NCBI GenBank assembly: GCA_019096065.1
Contig: JAGUCH010000003.1
Location: forward strand, 4,092,001-4,156,000
Source: Paracyclopina nana
Taxonomy: Eukaryota; Arthropoda; Copepoda; Cyclopoida; Cyclopettidae
Length of the DNA: 64,000 nt
Reading direction: 5' to 3'
The translations under genes and the position numbers were made by a program. The notes beneath the pieces were generated by a model. That model was not told the origin of the DNA and ran no database searches. It saw only the letters and a program-made list of their open reading frames with translations. Positions 59,849-64,000 of the stretch are shown here, piece by piece (position 1 is the first letter of the stretch; each line of letters starts with the position of its first letter).

Positions 59849-61653
59849 TCAGATTGAAAGCTGCTTGAGTTCAGCCAAGATTTCGACTTCCTTTTTCATC
59901 TTTTCTATTTGATTGGCTTCTAGTGCCTTACCAGATTTGGCCTGCTCTTTGAGTTTGTCGATTTGAGCCAATTTCTCATTCAGTTTGCGGATCTTCTTGT
60001 CTTTCTCAGGATCACCGGTACTTTTTTCTGTATTGCTCACAGCCTTACTACCAGCGCTATTATTACCAGCTTGTACTAATTCTTCCTCTTCTTTCTTCTT
60101 TTTGGCGGCAGCCTCGCGTCGTTTCTTGTTTTTGGCCGCCGACTTGCTCAGCTGATCATGAGACTCGGCCTTGGCTTTCAAATTCTCAGGCAGCTCATCC
60201 TCATTGTGCAACTTTGATCCAACTGGCCTCGTAGTTGAGGCCTTGCCACGAGCACCTGGGGGCACATAAGCCTGTTTAGAGGCCTGAGGCTGCTGCGGCT
60301 TTAAACCGCCCATAATTGGCTTATTCAGCACTTTGAACAATTTTCCAGCAGCCTCCGGACTCGGCCTCCAAATGGCCTCCCACAGTTCTTCACCTGGTGC
60401 ATTTGCACTAGGATCTTTGTAGAGTGTTTCGTGAAGCAGAGTAGATGTGTAGTGGTACACTTTATAGCCGTTGGACATGCGCAGCCTCGGAGCACACGTG
60501 GAGGTCAAAAGATGCTGCCCATCAGGACTCCACTTGATACTCGTCGTGTCAGCTGCTTCGAACTTGCTCACACATTCCTTGGCCTCAACATCCCAGATCT
60601 CGATGTTGCCACGCAAATTGCCGAAGCCACCAAGAAGCAAAAGGTTGCCACTTTGATAGTTGAACATGGCAACGTTCCTCGGCCCAGTGCCAAAGTCAAA
60701 AACCTTTTCACATTTTTTGTTGAATAAGGTGGCCTTTGCAGGCATGAAGCCATAGACGACAACAAACATGGATGCCTTGGGTGCCCATTCGACATGGTAG
60801 ATGGGTCCTTCTTTAGCTAGAGAAACCAGCGAGGTTTCCCCGAAGACGTCCATGAAATGTAGTTGAGATTTGCCGTAATAGGAGGCTCCGGTCTTATCCA
60901 CTTCTGACTGCATGTGAAGAACCACAGATTTTGAATCACCGCTCCACTTGGCCTCCATTTTGTCAGCTAGCATGAAACTCTTATTGGCAATAAGGTCCTT
61001 CTCCGGATTGAAATTTGGATAAGCGAACAATTTGGCAAAGCCTGGTGCACCTTTTTGACCAGGAATGAAGGCCACGACGTGAAGGCCTGCGGGGCTGACA
61101 CAGAAAGACTCCATTTTGGCCAAGCTGAGCTTTTTAGCAGGACTGTCAAAGCCCTCACTTGGTTTATAGAAGAAAACTTCGTTGTTAGCCGAGCGAATGG
61201 CGACTAAATCTTCTTCTTTGGACCAACGCGGCTCCCAGCCGTCATTTTTACGCTGAATGAAGCTTGCTTTTAAAACTCCATCTGAAGTCCATAATTTCAT
61301 GTTGGGCTCTTGTTTGCCTTCGCGAACGGCGTAGATTTCCCACGTGGCTAAAAAGTTGTCTTTTGGTGACCACTGAAGAGCATGAGTCCGTTGAGCGTCG
61401 ATGGCAATCTTGGAGTTAGAAGCAAGATCCAAAATGGTCACACACTTCCCATCAGACCAGGCCAAATGAGTGCCTTTGTGGTTAAACAGCAATACCTGAA
61501 AATAACGTGTTCTTCAAAATGATGACACGATTTTCGACATGGATAACTCACCTTGCAGTTTTTGGTTGCGTCCAAGGTTTTGGGCTCTTCATAAGGAGGG
61601 CCAGAGACTATCAAAAGGCCAGTATCGCCTCTAACCGCTATGCTTAGAGTCAT
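59849..61653 (-). CDS. eIF2A: Translation initiation factor eIF2A, 582 aa
   Basis: Exons 61653-61552 and 61495-59849 join in frame across a 56-bp GT-AG intron. The family layout is complete: an N-terminal VRGDTGL segment, WD/beta-propeller repeats with signature stretches ATWEIY, DKTGASYYG, VYGFMPAKATLFN, FDFGTGPRN, GFGNLRG and TCAPRLR, then a Lys/Glu-rich C-terminal coiled coil. Length is close to the human protein. The family can deliver initiator tRNA to the 40S subunit in a GTP-independent way, mostly under stress; it is cytoplasmic. An upstream in-frame ATG at 61713 would add 20 residues, but the start at 61653 matches the family better. Confidence 0.96.
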
Positions 61654-61713
61654 TTTCCAAGCTCTTTGGAAACTCGAGGTTTGTAGCTCTGAATCGACGA
61701 GATGCAACAACAC

Positions 61714-62324
61714 GTGTTTACATTATTAAAGGCAGATCGAAAATTAATAGCATATCACCACATTACAAAATGATGCTTTTCTTTTAGTCTCTCTCTTTTT
61801 ATGAATAACCCTTAGCTCTAAATCAAGAATATTCTGCGCAATAAGCTCAAAAACGTAAAACTAGGTTGATTTTTCAATTGAATGGTAGACTTCACGTGCG
61901 TAAAAAACCTTAGATTTGTCGACTCAACAAGACTAATCCCCGGGATTTTAAAAGAAAGGACTATTTTATTGCTTAGTTCTATGTTTTGGCATTTCGAAGT
62001 GAAGCTCTTAATTCAGAAAATTCGTCAATCGACTTGGGCAATGAAAAAGCAAAAAAAAGTCGCGAAATGGCTCGTAAAATCAAAATGGATTGACCTTAAA
62101 AATAAAAGAGTGGCCTTTGTTCGCGCGCACCCCTTGTTGCCTGCTTTGGACGCGTGCTCGTCGCGCGTCAATCGGCGGGCCTGTACACGAATGCTGGATT
62201 CAGGACGAGTTCGACCAAGGAAGCCTCCAACAAGCTGAACAGCAGCACAACAGCAGCGTCGCTACCTAAAATCCATCTAAATCATTTTTTGGTCGAGTTT
62301 AATACAATCGGTGTCAGCCTTGAC
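61714..62324. promoter_or_regulatory. Divergent promoter region of eIF2A and the MBD gene
   Basis: About 600 bp separate two genes that point away from each other. No TATA box at a convincing position; a CpG-containing stretch lies near 62120-62180. Shared regulation is an inference from the arrangement. Confidence 0.45.
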
Positions 62325-64000
62325 ATGTCGGACTACCGCGACACGGTGCGCGAAATGATGCGCGACCTCAAGGCCAACAAAGGCTCCGTGGCCGCTGTCA
62401 TTTCCAACGAGCAGGTACCTTCTTCTACAGAGGTTGCCGCTCCCGCCGTGGTTGAAGTGCCCAACGAGGAGGACCTACTTGACGACATCCTGGATCTGCA
62501 AGAAGGCGCTCCTGTTCCAATTGGCGAGAACGAGGCTGAAGACTTGCTCAAGTCTTCAGATTCTGAAACTGGTAAATTGTATCGCCCCTTATTAATCCAA
62601 AGCCCATTCTTCATGACATATTTTGGGTTCTAGATTCTAGCCCTAAGAAGAGGGAGGCACCCAAGCCAGCTTGCAAAAGGGGCAAAAATAATCTCAAGAG
62701 AACGCATTCATCCACAAAAGAAGAGATTGAACCTCCTCCAGCGTTGCCCAAATCGGACAAGGAAGAGGAAAGCAAGCTAGAAATCTCCAAAACTACTGAC
62801 CCCAATGAAAAATCTGATGTGGAAGAGCCAGAGGCTGACAAAGAGGATTCTTCGGACGGAGGCTCCAGCATCGAAATGCTGGGCGAGTCGAGCAAAAAGT
62901 CCAACGACGAGAATGAAGACAATGATGAAGCTTCAAACAGCAGCTCTAGTAAAAAGAAAGACGCAGCCTCTTCTCCTCCTCAGCAACGAACGCGTCGCAA
63001 GCGCCCAGCTAAAAAAGAGCCTGAGGTTGTGGAACTTTCATCCAATGACGAGAATGAGTCCGACGAGCATGACCAAGATGAGGACTCTGAAGATGACGAG
63101 GTTGGAGACCCAAATAAGGCTCCGGGTGAAGGATCCTCTCGCTCAATTCACTCAGACTATTTGCAGCCATTTTTGTTTGGCTGGAGACGCGAAGTGGTCT
63201 ATCGCGCCCGAACAAGGCATGAGTCAGCCTCGCAGTGTGACATTTACTACCATCCTCCGCAAGATGGCCGATACAGGACGAGAGAGGCTAAGCGCAAGAG
63301 AAGGTCAAAAGCGGATCAAGAACGATATTTCGAGGATTTCCCCGATGAGAATCTTTCCATCAAGAATTTTAACTACGTTAGGCGGCCCCTTGGCCTCGAA
63401 AACGCGGCCTACGAAATCGTCCGCAAGTCCAAGCAACGAAACAATGGTAAATTATTATGTGGCGTACTAAAAAATTGGTTATTAATATCCATTACTTTTC
63501 TGGTAGATGATAACGATAACGGTAAAAAGTCGATGAAAGAAGTGGAAGAATCTGCTGGGCTGTTGGAAGAATCGGACGATGAGGACGAGGAGATCAAATT
63601 AATTTGTGGATTTGATCCAGACATGCCGATTAGCCTGCAGGCATTCAGTCACATCAGTGGCATGCAAAGTCAGTACAAGAAAAGGAGGAAGCTGAGAGAC
63701 CCAGAAACGTGCTGTACACCGCCTATGGTTGAAGACAGCCTTTGGACTGATCTCGATGACGACCCTTTTGGCGTCTTCACTGACCTCGGGGGCCGGTCCA
63801 GTCCTGTGACACCGCCTCCTCTTCGTTCAGTCAAATTGACCTACTCAAAGACGGCTGAAAAGATTGCTAAAGCTTTTCAAGAAGTACGTGACGAGGCTAT
63901 CAAAATCGAGTGCACCAAGGAAATTGAGTTAGTTGAGGATCTGGCCTCGCACGACGCGGCCATTATGAAATACAAGCACGTGAAGGCCTCTTCAACGATT
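62325..64000 (+). CDS. Methyl-CpG-binding-domain (MBD) chromatin protein, partial at the window end
   Basis: Exons 62325-62571, 62634-63446 and 63507 onward join in frame across introns of 62 and 60 bp; the reading frame is open to the window edge, so the C-terminus is missing. The N-terminus starts MSDYRDTVREMM, followed by a long acidic and Ser-rich linker. The MBD is in exon 2: FGWRREVVYRA, then CDIYYHPP and YRTREAKRKRRS, and ends with an extension ENLSIKNFNYVRRPLGL and AAYEIVRKSK, as in the insect Six-banded/BAZ2-like class rather than in MBD2/3. The critical aromatic and Arg residues of the MBD are present in part; whether it binds methylated CpG cannot be judged here. After it comes an acidic stretch LLEESDDEDEE and a CTPPMVED segment. 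Probably a nuclear protein. Confidence 0.8.

Overview
The window is eukaryotic nuclear DNA, most likely from an arthropod. Protein genes carry short canonical GT-AG introns, mostly 50-66 bp. Host genes have animal orthologues (DDHD1-type phospholipase, ATF3-type bZIP, eIF2A, an MBD protein), and one transcription factor ends in the paired C2H2 fingers typical of the arthropod Lola-like family. Large satellite arrays separate the genes. Introns rule out a bacterial or phage origin.

Layout. 0.7-2.6 kb: a five-exon gene of unknown function on the + strand. 2.8-6.4 kb: satellite repeats. 6.7-23.0 kb: a Maverick/Polinton (adintovirus-like) endogenous DNA-virus element, almost all genes on the - strand: protein-primed type DNA polymerase B (nine exons, open throughout), a broken small protein, double-jelly-roll major capsid, packaging ATPase (introns plus frame breaks), retroviral-type integrase (several frame breaks), minor capsid, a small membrane protein, a short basic protein and two small proteins. 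A + strand gene for a mucin-like single-pass membrane protein sits inside the element. No capsid protease was found. 23.3-24.1 kb: a 171-bp satellite. 24.4-25.5 kb: a C2H2 zinc-finger gene. 25.6-27.6 kb: short repeats and purine/pyrimidine-alternating tracts.

27.6-36.6 kb is a satellite block: a 169-bp unit repeated about 37 times, an unusual 9-bp minisatellite, diverged 169-bp copies, and a 110/140-bp array that carries 14 perfect ecdysone-response-element-like palindromes and ends about 340 bp before the DDHD1 start codon. 36.9-39.5 kb: DDHD1-type phospholipase. 40.1-41.0 kb: a four-span membrane protein. 44.8-47.0 kb: Lola-like zinc-finger factor. 47-58 kb: gene desert with a hAT-type MITE. 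58.2-59.4 kb: ATF3-type bZIP. 59.8-61.7 kb: eIF2A. 62.3 kb to the window end: a partial MBD protein, divergent from eIF2A.

Main points for follow-up: the polymerase reading frame is intact and unusually large while the integrase and ATPase of the same element are broken; a membrane-glycoprotein gene of different base composition is nested in the element; and two satellites are built from transcription-factor consensus sites (four AP-1 sites per 169-bp unit; one IR-1 EcRE per 110-bp unit). Family assignments rest on motifs read by eye; no database search was possible.
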